Shown here piece by piece: positions 1-63,045 of a DNA stretch of 64,000 nt. Source of the DNA: Wyeomyia smithii (taxonomy: Eukaryota; Arthropoda; Insecta; Diptera; Culicidae); assembly GCF_029784165.1 (NCBI RefSeq), contig NC_073696.1:24882358-24946357 (forward strand), written 5' to 3'. The number at the start of each line of letters is the position of its first letter. The stretch's first letter is position 1. The notes beneath the pieces are model-generated. The model was not told the origin of the DNA. It saw nothing but the letters and a program-made list of their open reading frames with translations, and searched no databases. A program made the translations under genes and the position numbers.

Positions 1-81
1 GAAACATTCTGATTTTGATTAGCTTTTCTTAATTTCACTTCACTGTCAATTTCAGTTCACGGAGGTTATTTTCTATCACCC

Positions 82-459
82 GTAATAAGTAGAGATGCAC
101 CGAATAATAGAGTTGGGAAAAAGTTATTTTTGAAAATTATCGAAAATTCGGATGATCGAATAATGATTTGAACTCGATCTTGTCTAGGGTAATTCACTTT
201 AATTCCTGAGTAATTTGGTCATGTTCTGTTGAATAATCGGCCGTCTGTTTGGCCGAATATTCGGCTCAACAGACGGCTGAATATTCAACGAAAAATGATG
301 ATAAACGGAGAAAAATTAAAAACTAAATTATTCTTAACTTAAAGTGGATTACCCTCGACAAGCTCAAGTTAAAACTATTATTCTGTAAACTAAAAACTCG
401 GTACTTTCCACAAAAAACTTTTTCCCAGCCCTATTATTCGGTGCAACGCTAGTAATAAG
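82..459. mobile_element. hAT-type palindromic MITE with 8-bp target duplication
   Basis: The block 90-451 begins TAGAGATGCACCGAATAATA and ends with the near-complement, so that its reverse complement starts TAGCGTTGCACCGAATAATA. It is flanked on both sides by GTAATAAG (82-89 and 452-459), an exact 8-bp duplication as expected for hAT transposition. Pairing continues inward, for example GGGTAATTCACTTTAA against its complement near 337-355, and meets at a centre rich in CGGCCGTCTGTTTGGCCGAA around 238-265. The whole 362 bp can therefore fold into one long hairpin. It has no coding capacity and must have been mobilised in trans. The hAT assignment rests on TSD length and the TAG-type end. Confidence 0.8.
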
Positions 460-659
460 CACCTCTATCTCTTTCAAAGAGTGAAATTGTGAAAGTATCA
501 TCCCCAAATTGATTGATTTAAAGTTTCAATTCATAAGTTGAAATGCAATCCGTGAAACTTAACTCTTTTCAAACGTTGGTCTTAACTTACATGATTTTAT
601 TATTATTCGCCTTGATCGACTCTCGGCTTCGGACTTTGGTTTCAATGTCATAGTTCTCG

Positions 660-925
660 CCGAAGGCTGCAGTTGATCATTACCTTAGCAAGATTAGAGA
701 AAATCGGCGTGTCCCCTGATTCTATCACCTGGCTTAGATCCAATCTCTCTGACAAACTTCTATATGTTAAATTCGGTTCCACTGAATCTCGGACACGTTA
801 CAATCTTTCTGGAGTGCCCCAAGGAAGTAATCTTCGACCATTGCTGTTTGTATTTTTTGTCAATAAAATCGGCATAATGTTTCCATCTGGTCAAATGTTT
901 TACGCGGATGATAATCAAAAGCCCT
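660..925 (+). pseudogene. CR1-like reverse transcriptase relic
   Basis: Translation gives an RT core: a VDH-like start near 671, then LSGVPQGSNL (RT motif B region) and FYADD (catalytic motif C) near 895-910. The same blocks occur in the longer CR1-like element at 28.3-33.25 kb (VDHNILLAKVERLG, NLSGVPQGSNLGPLLF, YADD), so this is a short 5'- and 3'-truncated relative in the same orientation. A frame shift between VDH and the ARLEKIG segment and the abrupt change to T-rich DNA after YADD show that it is dead. No other part of the element is recognisable here. Confidence 0.75.
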
Positions 926-1771
926 TATCCCTCTTTTTGAAATTATTTTTTTCTCTGTTTTATTTTAATCCTCTTATATTTTTTATTCGTTGCTTTATGT
1001 GATTGTTTTTTTATCATTATTTCATTTCTTTCTGTGTTTTTATTTTTTAATGAGTCTTAGTTTTTGAATTTTTTTTCATCTCTTACTCGTTATTTTTTTA
1101 TTTTCTAAGACTGGGAAATTAAAACAAGAGTACGATCTCGTGAATATAAACGGTGAATTTTAACAGTACGAAAACAGGGTACTTTGTCCAAAAAATTCTA
1201 CCGTAAAATGTGGCGATTTTCTGGTTCAACTCTGCTGTTATTATCATGAGCAGCACAAAGCTCTTTTCGAAATTCAGAATGTTACTGCCTGATAATTTAA
1301 GATAATATTCTTTCATAGCGAATTTCTTTATCACCAGTACCAACCCAGTTTTGACATGGAGTCAACTGACCCAGTATTGACCTAAAACAGATAGTTGCAC
1401 ACCGTAACTTTTACCTGTTTTAGTACACCAACACAGTTTGTATCTGACATCTCTTTCTTACTTGCATTGTTGGAACCCGGATTGTTACTTATTGTATTGT
1501 ATAGACTTTATTAATTTCTATGCAGAGCCGGATTTTGGTGGTGAGTGCCCGAGGCAGACATTTTAGTGAGGCGCTCTTTATTCAGAACTATAAGTGTAAA
1601 TAATTTTAAAAATTGTGAAATGACTTCACGCTTTGCTGGAAGGTGACGATCGGAAAAAGGTCTTCACTTTGTCATTTAGTCTATTATGTCTTTATGTTGT
1701 GGAGTGGTGGTGATGGTTATATATCTGGCGTAAAAATTTGTTAAAATAATTTGTGTTTGCCAGGTGTGTGG
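926..1771. other. AT-rich intergenic stretch, no gene seen
   Basis: From 926 to about 1110 the DNA is T-rich and resembles the low-complexity satellite seen at 48.5-57.8 kb. From 1110 to 1771 there are only short accidental open frames without recognisable domains. Confidence 0.5.
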
Positions 1772-1829
1772 TAAAGCTGTGCGAGATTTCGAATGATTTC
1801 GTATAATTTCGCAAAACTCGAAATTTCCC

Positions 1830-1955
1830 GAAATTTCGCGAAATTTCGGTTTCGCGAAATTGCCTAAAAATTTCGTTGAATTTCGCTGAACTCCGCCTAA
1901 AATTTGGCGAAATCAAACTTACAATTTCGACGATTACGAAATTTCGCGAAATTTC
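1830..1955. repeat. palindromic GAAATTTCGCGAAATTTC repeats, left block
   Basis: The perfectly self-complementary 18-mer GAAATTTCGCGAAATTTC occurs at 1830-1847 and 1938-1955, with degenerate copies between them. A third exact copy lies at 5585-5602 in the right end block. Confidence 0.75.
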
Positions 1956-3020
1956 GGACCAAATTTCCGATGCACATTATTACATTATTTTGGTTTGTGC
2001 TCATTGCGACTATAAATTAAATTGAATATATCTCAACAGTTATCTGGTATACTATGTCAGACATAGAAGATTCAACTCTCAGCCGGTAATTTTCGTTTTT
2101 AAAGACAAAACCGTTACAACATGCGGGAGATATTTTTTATTCACGCAGAGCATAAAATTCATGTCATCACTGAAGTCATATTCGAGGAATATGAAGCCGT
2201 CCAACTGCGCTACAAGGTATCTAGTAATTTGTTTGTAGGAATAAATTTTACGCATCTTTTACGTACATCAAAATGTGGTTATATTTGCAGCGCACAAGGT
2301 TAAAAAGGTCACTTTTTGTTTTTCGTTAAGGAGGGCATAGCAATTTCTGTCAAAACTAAAGCTCTGAAGCTTTATCTTACAGGCCAAATGTTCTATGCCA
2401 CTCGACTTGTAAAAATTTTAATGCGTTTATTCGGATTTCTCTGTGTTAGAGGACTCCTCTTCGCACACCGTAGTGTATTTAAATGTGTTTTTTTCAGATA
2501 GTTCATTGCTATCACTAGGCTGACCAGATATCATGCCTTATAGTGTGCAGACAGAGTGATCGATGTGTCAAGCAGAAAAAGTTGTAATTGCCTGAATTTT
2601 TAGTATTGTTTCAAAACACTCTGCTTTCAAAGTCAGCAAAGGTTTCAAAATTGCCAGGAACCTTATCAAAAATATTTTAAACGTGTTACCAAAAAAGTAT
2701 ACTTTATCAATAAATGAATAAAAAGCACATGGTTCGCTCTCGTCGAACACATAACTGAGAAATGTTTCTCTTGTTTTAGAGGACACAAAATTTTACAATG
2801 TCAAAAACAAGTTCAGATTATAGCATAAAAGCGATTCTGACTTTGCACTTGACGAATATACAAGGCAGAAGAAAAGAAAGGTTAGAAAGAACGAGAAATA
2901 AGAGAACGAGGATGATTACGAATAACTTAATTGAGCAAAAAGAAAACTATTTGTTTGTTACAACATTCCATTCTAACTGTTGATTGGTTGAAAGAATATT
3001 AATTTTTGGTTTGTTTCAAA

Positions 3021-4097
3021 GGGGCCGTTCCCAAACCACGTAGTCATATAGAGGGAGACGGGGGGGGGGGGGGGTGGTTATCAAAAGACCACGAAAAATC
3101 ACGCGGGGGTGTGGGGGTTAACGAATAGACCACGTAGTCTTTTTTCTGACTTATAATTTATTATTGCCACTCAGTCAAGACGAAGCCTTCGCAATTTTTT
3201 AAATAATAAATTTATTTGATTAATAAGTGTCACGGAAAGTTTGAGAGTTGTCAGCAGTTAACTGTAATCAAATTTTTGAAACATATTTCAAATTTATTCG
3301 AACGAAGAAAAAATTTATTTTTGTTTTAAACTGGCTTTGCCTTATATGGCATTTACTGCTTTAGAATAATAGTTCTATTTTGCAATGCGTCGGGATTCAT
3401 GACATTTTTCCTGGAAGTATATTTCAATACTCAACGACCGGTAAAAAAACAACGTTTTGGTCTTAAAAACAATATATAAGACCTGGATGTTCATGAACTG
3501 AAGGAAGAAAGAAGATGTTTATATTTTGTTCGACATTCAAAAACTTTGTAATTTATTTAAAAAAAACTAAGTTACAAATCCGATACCTGAAAATCACTAA
3601 AAGTAAGGTTTCACTTATTATCAACTAAATATTTTTCTAGATGATTTCTAGATGAGTATACAATTTACCATATCTATAAGCGAAAAGTTTATCGTAGATG
3701 ATCAAATTACTTAAGCAAATTTTATTTATTTTGATACTCAACAACAAATTAAAAATCATTTTGAATATACTCAACAGAATAGCGTATTTTAAATTACTTT
3801 CAGGTAAGAAAATTGTTATATTTGTTAAAGACAATGAAATATTATTAAAAATTAAACAACCATTATCTATTTGTTATTTTGGCTTTGAGAAAATGATATT
3901 ACTAAAAATTCTATTTACAATTTGCGCAATAACTAACAATCAGTTTTCTTAAACCTTCATTTTTTTATAAATTTTTCATACTTTATTGTACATATATGCA
4001 GAATAAGATCACAAAACAAAAGACCACGAAAGACCACGGGGGAGTAGGAGGGTATAAAAGGGATCAAAATATGACCACGTAGTTTGGGAATGGTCCC
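3021..4097. mobile_element. TIR element (MITE-like), PIF/Harbinger-like
   Basis: The ends are inverted repeats: left GGGGCCGTTCCCAAACCACG and right, reverse-complemented, GGGACCATTCCCAAACTACG. The trinucleotide AAA flanks both sides (3018-3020 and 4098-4100). Near each end are purine-rich GACCACG/ACCACGTAGT repeats and a G-run (3060-3075). The interior is AT-rich with no transposase. The end style (CGT.C.CAAA..ACGTA) resembles the short elements at 27167 and 57864; superfamily is an inference. Confidence 0.65.
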
Positions 4098-5574
4098 AAA
4101 TGCATTTTATTATTTTTGGTTTCGCAGAAACTCACAGGGCATATTTTTTTAGGTCAAAATTATTTTCTACAACCTTACCAGAGACACTAGTTATGCCAGT
4201 CAAACAAACCGATTTAGCTGAAAAAATAATTTAATCTCAAATTGGGCACTCTGTGGGTAGTTAAAATATTTTTATAATCGAAACAGTTGGTTTGATTGGC
4301 ATAGTGCCTTTGGCAAAGTTATAGAAAAAAATATTGTCCTTCCTAAAATAAACATGTTGTAAAATTTTTTTTTTTTGAAAAAATATAACTTTTTTTTAAT
4401 ATCTTCATCGTTTCGGTAATTTTTTTTCTAATTTTTATACAAAAAAAAATAAGATTTTCGAAAATAAGCTTTTTTATATTAATTTTAATTTTTCTTTTAC
4501 ATTAAAAAAATGAATTTTTTGATTTTTTTTTTATCGGAAAGATAAAATTACTATCTAATACTTTTCCAGAGGCGTCACACTGATCAAAAAACTTTTGGCT
4601 CTGAAAATTTTTATAATCACAATAATCCTCCCAAAATAGCATTTTAAATAGCTTCTCAGCCTATAGAAACGTTTATGCAAAGTTTAAGCCAAATCTAAAA
4701 TGACAAAAAATATAGAAACTGGGACATTTTTTGTGGAACTGCTCAGTTAAAAAGTAATTTTAAGTTGTATTAAAAAATGTGCAAACATATTGAAAACTTT
4801 AAAGTTTACAGAATAGTTAACTTAAATTTCGTTTTCCTCGAATTGATAAAGATGTCACTTAGTCTAGTCTGACTAAACGGTGTTAAAGAAAATTCAATAA
4901 CACTGGTCGACAAAAGCGAAAAAAAAGTTGCCCTAAAGCTCAAGATGGTTGGTTGCCCTCCAAAAGTTTCACAGCTTTTTAACCATTCCTGTAAATTTTG
5001 CTGCTTTTAGAGAATGCAGAAATGCATCCGAAGGCCGCCGAGGAATTGCTTATCGGATTCGTCGCTTTTACGTTTGCATAGGGAAAAACCCTTTGGAAAA
5101 GTCATCTTTGCTAGGGACACCAAAACTCACAGGAATGGTTGAAAACCTACCTACCATCTCTCATGTTTTCCAGTTCGAGCTCTAGGACAAAACTTGGATT
5201 TTGAATGATGAAAGTGCTATGAAAGAAGGATTACTAATTTACTATTTTAAACATAGTTGCATTCAAACCAAAAGAATCAGTTCAGAAGTTTATTAAATTA
5301 TTATTTACAAAGACATTTCGAGTTTGACCTTTATATCATTTGTATCTATCGCGCTACTATTACCTGCAATATAATCTGTATAAATGAATGCATCAAGATT
5401 TCAGTTTTTAGCGTTTTTGATTTTCTCGACAATGTCGGTTTATCGATATCTGAATACCTACGTCACTCTTCGTCGACCAGGTAAGCACCTTGCGATCAGC
5501 TGCTGAAGGGTACTTCGTTAGCGTACGCTCCAACGTTTCAAATCATTGTAATGCTATGTTTCAGGAACATTCAT

Positions 5575-5735
5575 TTTATTTTTCGAAATTTCGCGAAATT
5601 TCGCGAAACTTAGAGACCAATTTCGTTTCGTCTCGAGAACTCGAAATCCACCTTGATTTCGTTTCGACTAATTTGGCGAAACCGAAATTAAGGGTTAATT
5701 TCGTTTCGTTTCGTTTCGACACCAGAAAAGCCAGT
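5575..5735. repeat. GAAATTTCG / GTTTCGTTTCG repeat block, right end
   Basis: Contains the exact palindrome GAAATTTCGCGAAATTTC at 5585-5602 followed by degenerate units and GTTTCGTTTCGTTTCG near 5703-5718. It mirrors the block at 1800-1960 and forms the right end of the candidate hAT-like element. Confidence 0.65.
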
Positions 5736-5959
5736 TTCGCACACCCCTAGTGTGTAGCAACAAAAATGTGATGTGTGTACCAATTAAAATTTTTTATCAA
5801 TTATCAGAAGTTATGCTCGATTCATTTTCACTTTCGTTCGCATGAATTTTTGACCGTGGGAGTAAAAGTAGACAGACCTGTTATAAGCTCTTCTAGAATC
5901 GAACAGCTGGATTGCTTCATATTTCGCAAAATAGAAAACGTAGGCACCAGCTATTGAAG

Positions 5960-7762
5960 CCATCTTCAAGCCTTCAGTATTTTACCTCCTCCCTCCCACA
6001 GTCCTCCAGACCCGTTCGAGTTTTTCACTCCAAAACCGGCCACATCACATCTGAAAAGCGCCACTTCCTTCGCTGAAACACTGACAAGTGCGACAAAGAC
6101 AGCACACACGGAGCCAATTCCGACCGAGCCCGAGGCTCGACACGGACCTGATTCTCCCAAAGTTTTCCCACGCTCGCTCTCTACCTCTCTATCTCTCGCC
6201 AAAAGCACACAGCTTCCACCCTGCGTAGGACGGCGTTTCGTGCCGCGCCTCCTCGCCCCACGGACATCCTAATCCAATTTGACGGAAATCTTTCCACTCA
6301 GCTGTGGAAAATTCTGTCGCACGCGGGAGAAAATTCCCGAACACCGTTCTTTTCGCTCTCTCCGCTCTTAGGATCCGAGGAACCGAACGTCACTCTACAG
6401 TGCTGCTGCTGCTGCTGTCCGTTCGCCGTGTGCCATCGAGGGAAGGCTCATATTTTTCACCCGATCCGAGATCAGTTTGGTGTCGACAATCATCGGAAGG
6501 GATGGAACGTTTGTGTCGCGCGTGTACTCGCTAGGATATGTGCCCTTTCTGCTTGTCTCTTGGCACCAGTGAGTGAAAAGTTCCACTGAGTTGGCTTCCG
6601 AAGGCTAGGGCGCTAGGCGCTTGTGTTAGGCCTAGCAGTGCGCCATCGGCGGCGGCGAAGAAGAGCGGTAGTGCGAACAACAGAGGAAAAAGAAGAACGT
6701 AGAAAAAAAAAACAGCACACGATATCTGTCGGATTCCATTGTGTGTGCCATCGGCAAATATATCTGCTGATCTGTGCGGCCGTCTGTCTAGCTAGCTTTT
6801 CACCAAACCGAACCGGACGACGACGGTGTGTGGTGAAAATCGATATTTTCCTATGCGCTTAGACCAATTGGGGAAGCACGGGGAGAAAGAGGAGTTCGCA
6901 ACCTATGGTGGCACATTGTGCGAAAGTGATTAACAGAACAGAGGAAAAAAGTTGCGATTCCCTTCGAAGAAGGATGTGTCCAGCGTTTAGTGAACGGGTG
7001 GCAAAAATCACTTCGCGGATGAGGGAGTTAGAATTGACCTTGGATTATGCGTTGTGAAGAATTGGTGCTTCCGGGTGTTCTTCTTGTCGAACCGCAAGAC
7101 TCGATACATACACGACAGAGTACAAGTTGTGAAGTAAGTGACCTCTAATCAGATTTGCGCGCCATGTAGGAAATGTGAACACTGCGTGTTATCGACGTTG
7201 TTCTCACCGGATGTATGAACCTGCTACTGTGTGGAACGTCGTTCGTCTGTCACTGTTTCAAAGGTCACGGAAATGTTTCGCTGGATTAATGCTTTAAGTT
7301 AAACGTTCGTACTTGCTCGGACTATTTGAGCGCGATTGTGTGCGGGGTTTGGTGCTGGCGTGGAAAATCATTTCCAGAAGAGACTTGCGTGACTCAGCAG
7401 AGTGAGAAGAAAACAAAAAAAAAATACAACAGAAAAGGCAGTTGGGCGGGAAAAGTTACCTCCCGGAGGAAGTTCGCCTCTATCGGAAGGGCAAGTAAAA
7501 AGTGTACGAAATAAAAAAAAAACATGAAGCGCATTAGCTGCCGCGGTTTGCCAATTCATGGTTCGGGGGGCGTTTGAAAGAGTGTGGCCCCAGGTAGCTT
7601 AGAAAGGAAGACGAAAAAACAGATTCACCAGTTATACAACAGCCAGTCCCCGTAGTACTCGGGCCGGGCAGACAGGTTCCATCAACGTCAACACGCCTTT
7701 GCTGCCACTGCTGCTGCTGCTGCTGGTGAGCTGCGAAAAGTGGCGAACGTGCGGAACCAGAA
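5960..7762 (+). promoter_or_regulatory. promoter and 5' UTR region of the beat-family gene
   Basis: This is the only long GC- and CpG-richer stretch in the first 40 kb and it runs directly into the signal-peptide exon. It lacks transposon signatures and carries CTG/CAG runs (about 6402-6420 and 7696-7722) of the kind common in dipteran neural-gene leaders. Several initiator-like TCAGTT/CAGTG sites exist (for example near 6397 and 6471), but the start site cannot be fixed. Multiple short upstream ORFs occur, for example an ATG at 6502 closed after ten codons, suggesting translational restraint if they are in the leader. A GTAAGT-like sequence near 7134 could be a donor of an untranslated exon. 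No long conserved ORF is supported. Confidence 0.55.
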
Positions 7763-58934
<51,172 letters not shown>

Positions 58935-60785
58935 CTTCATCCATTCACGGCGCTGGATGGAAACAAGAAAAAACTATCAGCATCTCGGCGTTAAAGTCGC
59001 TGCCGGGCTCTGACTAGCTGAAGGCGAATCACGTATCTTAGTGGCTTTTATATTACGTTTTAGATTTTAATGAAGAAGTAAACCCACTTCCAGTCCCTCC
59101 TCCTCCACCCTCCCGGAGTCCGCTTAGTCGCCCCTCCTCCCCCCCCCCCTCCTCGGGGTATTGCTCGGGGGCTAGGCAAATCTAGTGCCCCGGAGGGGCG
59201 GGAACAAGGCAAGGGATGCAAGGGATCGCGAGCAAACACTTTTTAGATTAAATTGAATGCCAAAGATATAAAACGAGAAGCTGTAAATTTTGCGAGATTA
59301 CTAACTGAACGGAACCATAGGCGAAGGGATCGTGGAAGAAGAAAATATTACCGTGTGCCATTGCGAGTGAAATTGTTAGAAAGAAAGAGCGCGAAAAAGA
59401 ATGTAAAAACAAACAAGAAAGCACGCGAAAGGGATTCCAGCTGTAAGATAGGATCCTGTACATACTTAGGTGTAGAATTTGTTTCTAAGTTTTAACAATA
59501 TATCCCGAGTTGGACAACTTCGGAGGGAAGTTTATTTTAAGTTGCTAATTTGGGAGAACTAAAATTTAGACAAAAAAAAAACAACAAAAACAAGGTTGAA
59601 AACATCGATCATTAAGCGGTCTCGCAATTAATACATGTCAATTTAAGAAAAGAAAAAAAAAGTTAATGCTAATGAAAGATGAACAATGTTTCTATAAAAA
59701 AAAAATGCAGTATTACTTATCGTTGAACTAAACTAACACAAACAAAACTGAAACAGACTAAACTAATTCGTCATATCAGGTGGGAATACGCGTAAATACA
59801 CACACTCACACACTTTTTAAAATACTTATTTATGTGACGAACATTTCGCTCTTAAACTTTAAAAAAACGTATTTATCGTAAAAGAAAAAAAACCAACAAC
59901 TTCAACCGAATCAAAGTTGTTTACTCAAATTCAATGTGATTTTTTGAAAAAAGTCAAACAAAACGCAAGGTCTAATTTCCTTCGCTAAGTTTATAATCAA
60001 GTAAAATCTATGCGAGAAAAAAAGAGATAAAAACAAAAAACAGTATTATCGAATGAATCGCCTATCATAGAGGGAAGAACTGGTCAAATAGAATAGAAAA
60101 ACGCCCATCCGCGTGCATCCATCATCATCGGAACTCAACCGAACTGTGTAGCGGGAGCGAGAAAGAGCGAAAGAGAAAGAGCCATATCAAATTGTACCCC
60201 AACAGAACCCTCCTCCAGTTTTCTCACATCTCACATAGCAACAAAAATATCTTCGAAAGAAAAAAGCGTATCATTTGTTGTTAAACTCGACGAGAGAAAA
60301 ATAGCAACAGTAATAAGAAAATATCATCAAGACTTTAGAAGACCGTACATACCTATAGAAGAATAAACCCGAGGAAAGTGTTTTTGTTAGTCCAGAAAAT
60401 TTGAGGAGTTTATATCGCGATGCAGCAAATGACATCGTTATGAGCGTTTGAGTTTGTTATCGCAAGAATGGCGCGCGTTTGTTAAGCCTTTTGGTTGGCC
60501 TTTGTTTGACGTGAGTGAAGAGAGAGCAAAAAAAAAAAAAACAATGGAAAATGATGAGAAAAAAAAGATTATAAAAAAAAAACATTTGTTACAATTCGAT
60601 GGCGGGATAAAGTAAATACAACAGAGATTGGTTCACTGGAAAATACGTCGAAGGAAAGACAAGAAGAAAAAAACAAATCGTTAGACGTATCTTAGCGAAT
60701 AGGATTGATTAATTATTGTAAATAATTTTCATATGAATCAGATACGATTTAGTCTATTTTAATAAATGTATAAATTCATGAACCT
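58935..60785 (+). other. beat-like: 3' UTR of the beat-family gene
   Basis: About 1.85 kb downstream of the stop without transposon signatures and rich in A-runs, AAC/AAG repeats and pyrimidine tracts (59097-59155). It ends at the poly(A) signal at 60761, after which the satellite starts within about 120 bp. Short frames here (for example 59253-59495) are not supported as genes. Confidence 0.6.
60761..60766 (+). terminator. beat-like: poly(A) signal AATAAA
   Basis: AATAAA followed about 30 bases later by a GT-rich element (GCGTGTGTTTG, 60791-60801), a typical cleavage arrangement. Alternative AATAAA sites at 60362 and 60852 exist but have weaker surroundings. Confidence 0.6.
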
Positions 60786-60904
60786 TTTATGCGTGTGTTT
60801 GCTTTATTATGAGGTACAGACAAATCGGGTGAGAAAGGTAAGTTGTTCTCAAATAAAAATGATGACCTTTTATTTATTTCCACATCTATCTATTTAAAAT
60901 CAAA

Positions 60905-61700
60905 TGACGAAAGTGGCAAACCATACAAAAATTATTGAAATACTACAATACACGAATAAGAAATTGACAGAAATTATATAAAATATAAAAAGTTTTAAAA
61001 TGATTAAAAACATGAACAAACAACACAGGACTGCAGAAAATAGAACAAAAAGTGATAAAAAATAACAAGAGACACAATAAATAAAGACGGAATAATAAAA
61101 TACTGCAACAAAAATGAATGATAAAAATATTAAAAATAACAACAGAAAATACAAAAAGAAGCAAAAAACGACAAAAAATGAGAGAAACTGATTAAATGAG
61201 AAAAAGAGAAATATGACAGAAATGACAAATAATGACACCACTAATAACAAAATATGACAAAAAAAAACAAAAAAAAACACAGAAAATGACACAAATGACA
61301 GAAAACAGAAAAGAGCAGAAAATGAGAGAAACGACAAGAGACAGAAAAGTTGATTTATTTATCAACGAAAACAATGACAGTGGATGATAGAACCGATGAA
61401 AGAGACTCCAACGTAAAAAAAACATAAAAGACAGAAAACGTCATGAATAGCAAACAAATAACAAAATGGTAAACTGAGAAAAATGACAAAAAAAATCAAA
61501 TTAAAATGAACACAATATACAAAAATTACAAGAACGATATATTTTGAAATAGATTAAAATAAACGACAATTCAAAGTATTACCAAAATTATGAAAAACAA
61601 TAACTACACATAAATTATGAAAATAACGAACAACCGAAAAATGACAAACACACAATAAACGGAGAGATGATCGAAAATTAACGAAACGAAAATTAACTTC
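60905..61700 (-). repeat. satellite of the 48.5-57.8 kb type, opposite orientation
   Basis: Units such as AAATGACAAAAA, AATGACACAAATGACAGAAA and AACGACAAGAGACAGAAAA are the complement of the T-rich units. A short further piece is at 62580-62632. Minus-strand frames over it, rich in Phe, Ser and Leu, are artefacts. Confidence 0.8.
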
Positions 61701-62104
61701 AAAAAATTACGTCACTACCAAATACCATTTCGATAAAAGTTAAAATCAATACATTTAAGAGCCAGTTCGCGATGACCGCAACTAGGTCTTGTTTAGAGAT
61801 TCTTAAAAAAAAAATAGATTTTCTCACGCATCTTTGAAACGGCGCATTTTTCTAATATATCTAATGAAAGTGCTTGAAGCGAACTACAAAACGTATTATT
61901 CAGATGTTAACTCTAGATTTGTTGGTGAGAGAAAAGCAGCTGTAAAAACCACCATTTTTTTAGAAAAAAAACATGTATTCTCGACCCTGTATTCCAATAA
62001 CCCTCACTTTGTTCCCTTCATAGAGTAGAATGAACGTGCTAATCTTCAAGAAAATCGATTCCGTTTACTCAAAGTTATAGCAATTTCACGTTTTTAGCAG
62101 TTTT
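61701..62104. other. flank, nothing recognised
   Basis: Mixed AT-rich DNA; contains one 64-residue frame (61834-62028) with no motif. Confidence 0.4.
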
Positions 62105-62575
62105 TGGACATCACTCTTTGGTGGGCTTTTTAAAGTTTCAGTCCGAGCGGAGAACCTCGATATCACCTTCTTTGTGAAGGTGACGAAAGGTGGCTGTGAA
62201 GGACGAACAAAACTGTTGTAGTAGATCTTTCACTTCAAGTTTGCCCAGAAGTTCCCGATTAGACTGGGTGGGTTCGCCGACTTGAGTACCACATTGATAT
62301 TCAACCGCTCGAATACCGTGTCTTCGCTCTTATGGTATATCTTGACGAACGACGGAACTTCCGGCAGGCACTTCGTACTGTAAATTTTCTCGTTCACGAT
62401 CAGTCCGGAGCAAAAGAAGAGTGGTTTTGATATCCCCTTCTCGCTGATTGCAAGCCACAGTAGCACCTTCTTGGGAAACTTGGTGTGCGAAATCAACTTC
62501 AGCTTGGAGCTCACTTTCTTCGTGGGGGAAGCAAAATACGAAGTACCCTGCCAGTCGTTGCCATCCAAGGTGAAA
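62105..62575 (-). pseudogene. Tc1/mariner-type transposase relic with internal deletion
   Basis: Reading down from about 62575: FTLDGNDWQGTSYFASP (with the first catalytic Asp in TLDGND), KFPKKVLLWLAISEKGISKP, PEVPSFVKIYHKSEDTVF, then after a deletion NINVVLKSANPPSLIGNFWANLK. The block that would hold the second catalytic Asp is missing, and the PIE-FWA motif has lost its acidic residue. Similar to the DD34E/DD37E families of mosquitoes, but family assignment is not certain. It sits within the antisense satellite. Confidence 0.75.
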
Positions 62576-62639
62576 TACTGCCAAGGACAAAAACGACATC
62601 ATGACATGATAACGACAAAATGACACAAATCTACTACTG

Positions 62640-63045
62640 GGTCTCTATTGAACATTATCTTTATCGGTCGTGTCTGCGTCATACTCCATTTTCTTGTTTG
62701 CCACCGAGTGTTCATTGTAGAATTTCTACGTTCGAAGACGCCAAGCACACGCCGATCGGCCTCTTTCCACGTCCACGATTCATATGCGTAGAGAATATGA
62801 TCAGAATATAAATTTTATGCGGATCTGCATGCCCAAAGCCGGCTACGCAATCCGTAATAAGCTATATTCGGTGCCGCAATCCGTCTCTTCACCGAGCGTC
62901 GCATTCCGTTATCAATCACACATTCCGAATGTATCAAGATAGACAAATTCATCAACCACTTTGAAAGTATCCCCATCCAACACCTTTGCAGTATCAACGC
63001 CCGTAGGATTACCACGCTCTCTGATAGCCATCATGTACTTCGCTT
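62640..63045 (-). pseudogene. RTE-clade C-terminal relic
   Basis: Reading down from 63045: MMAIRERGNPTGVDTAKVLDGD, FKVVDEFVYLDTF, then MRRSVKRRIAAPNIAYYGLRSR and, after a frame change, AYESWTWKEADRRVLGVFERR. The order and phrases (EFVYLGT.., VKRRI.AAN.A.YGL, SWT.KEADRR.LGVFERK) are the C-terminal region of RTE ORF2. Frame changes and stops make it dead. Together with the relic at 45.5 kb it shows RTE activity in both flanking regions. Confidence 0.78.

Larger units (their letters stand above)
1772..5749. mobile_element. candidate 4-kb hAT-like element with palindromic subterminal repeats
   Basis: The left end reads TAAAGCTGTGCGAGATTTCG and the reverse complement of the right end reads TAGGGGTGTGCGAAACTGGC, so the two ends are imperfect inverted repeats. 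The flanks are GTGTGTGG (1764-1771) and GTGTGTAG (5750-5757), matching at 7 of 8 positions like a hAT target duplication. Both subterminal regions are built of GAAATTTCG-type repeats. No transposase is visible inside; a separate MITE sits at 3021-4097 and the remaining interior, 1960-3020 and 4100-5540, is AT-rich without domains. The alternative is two independent short MITEs, one at each end. Confidence 0.45.

Noticed and set aside
6304..7559. Small coding genes in the GC-rich leader region
   Set aside because: Frames are short, mostly begin at non-ATG codons, overlap on both strands and show no domains; better explained as promoter and 5' UTR.
60900..61425. Minus-strand Phe/Ser/Leu-rich frames of 73-145 codons
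   Set aside because: Same satellite in opposite orientation; no domain.
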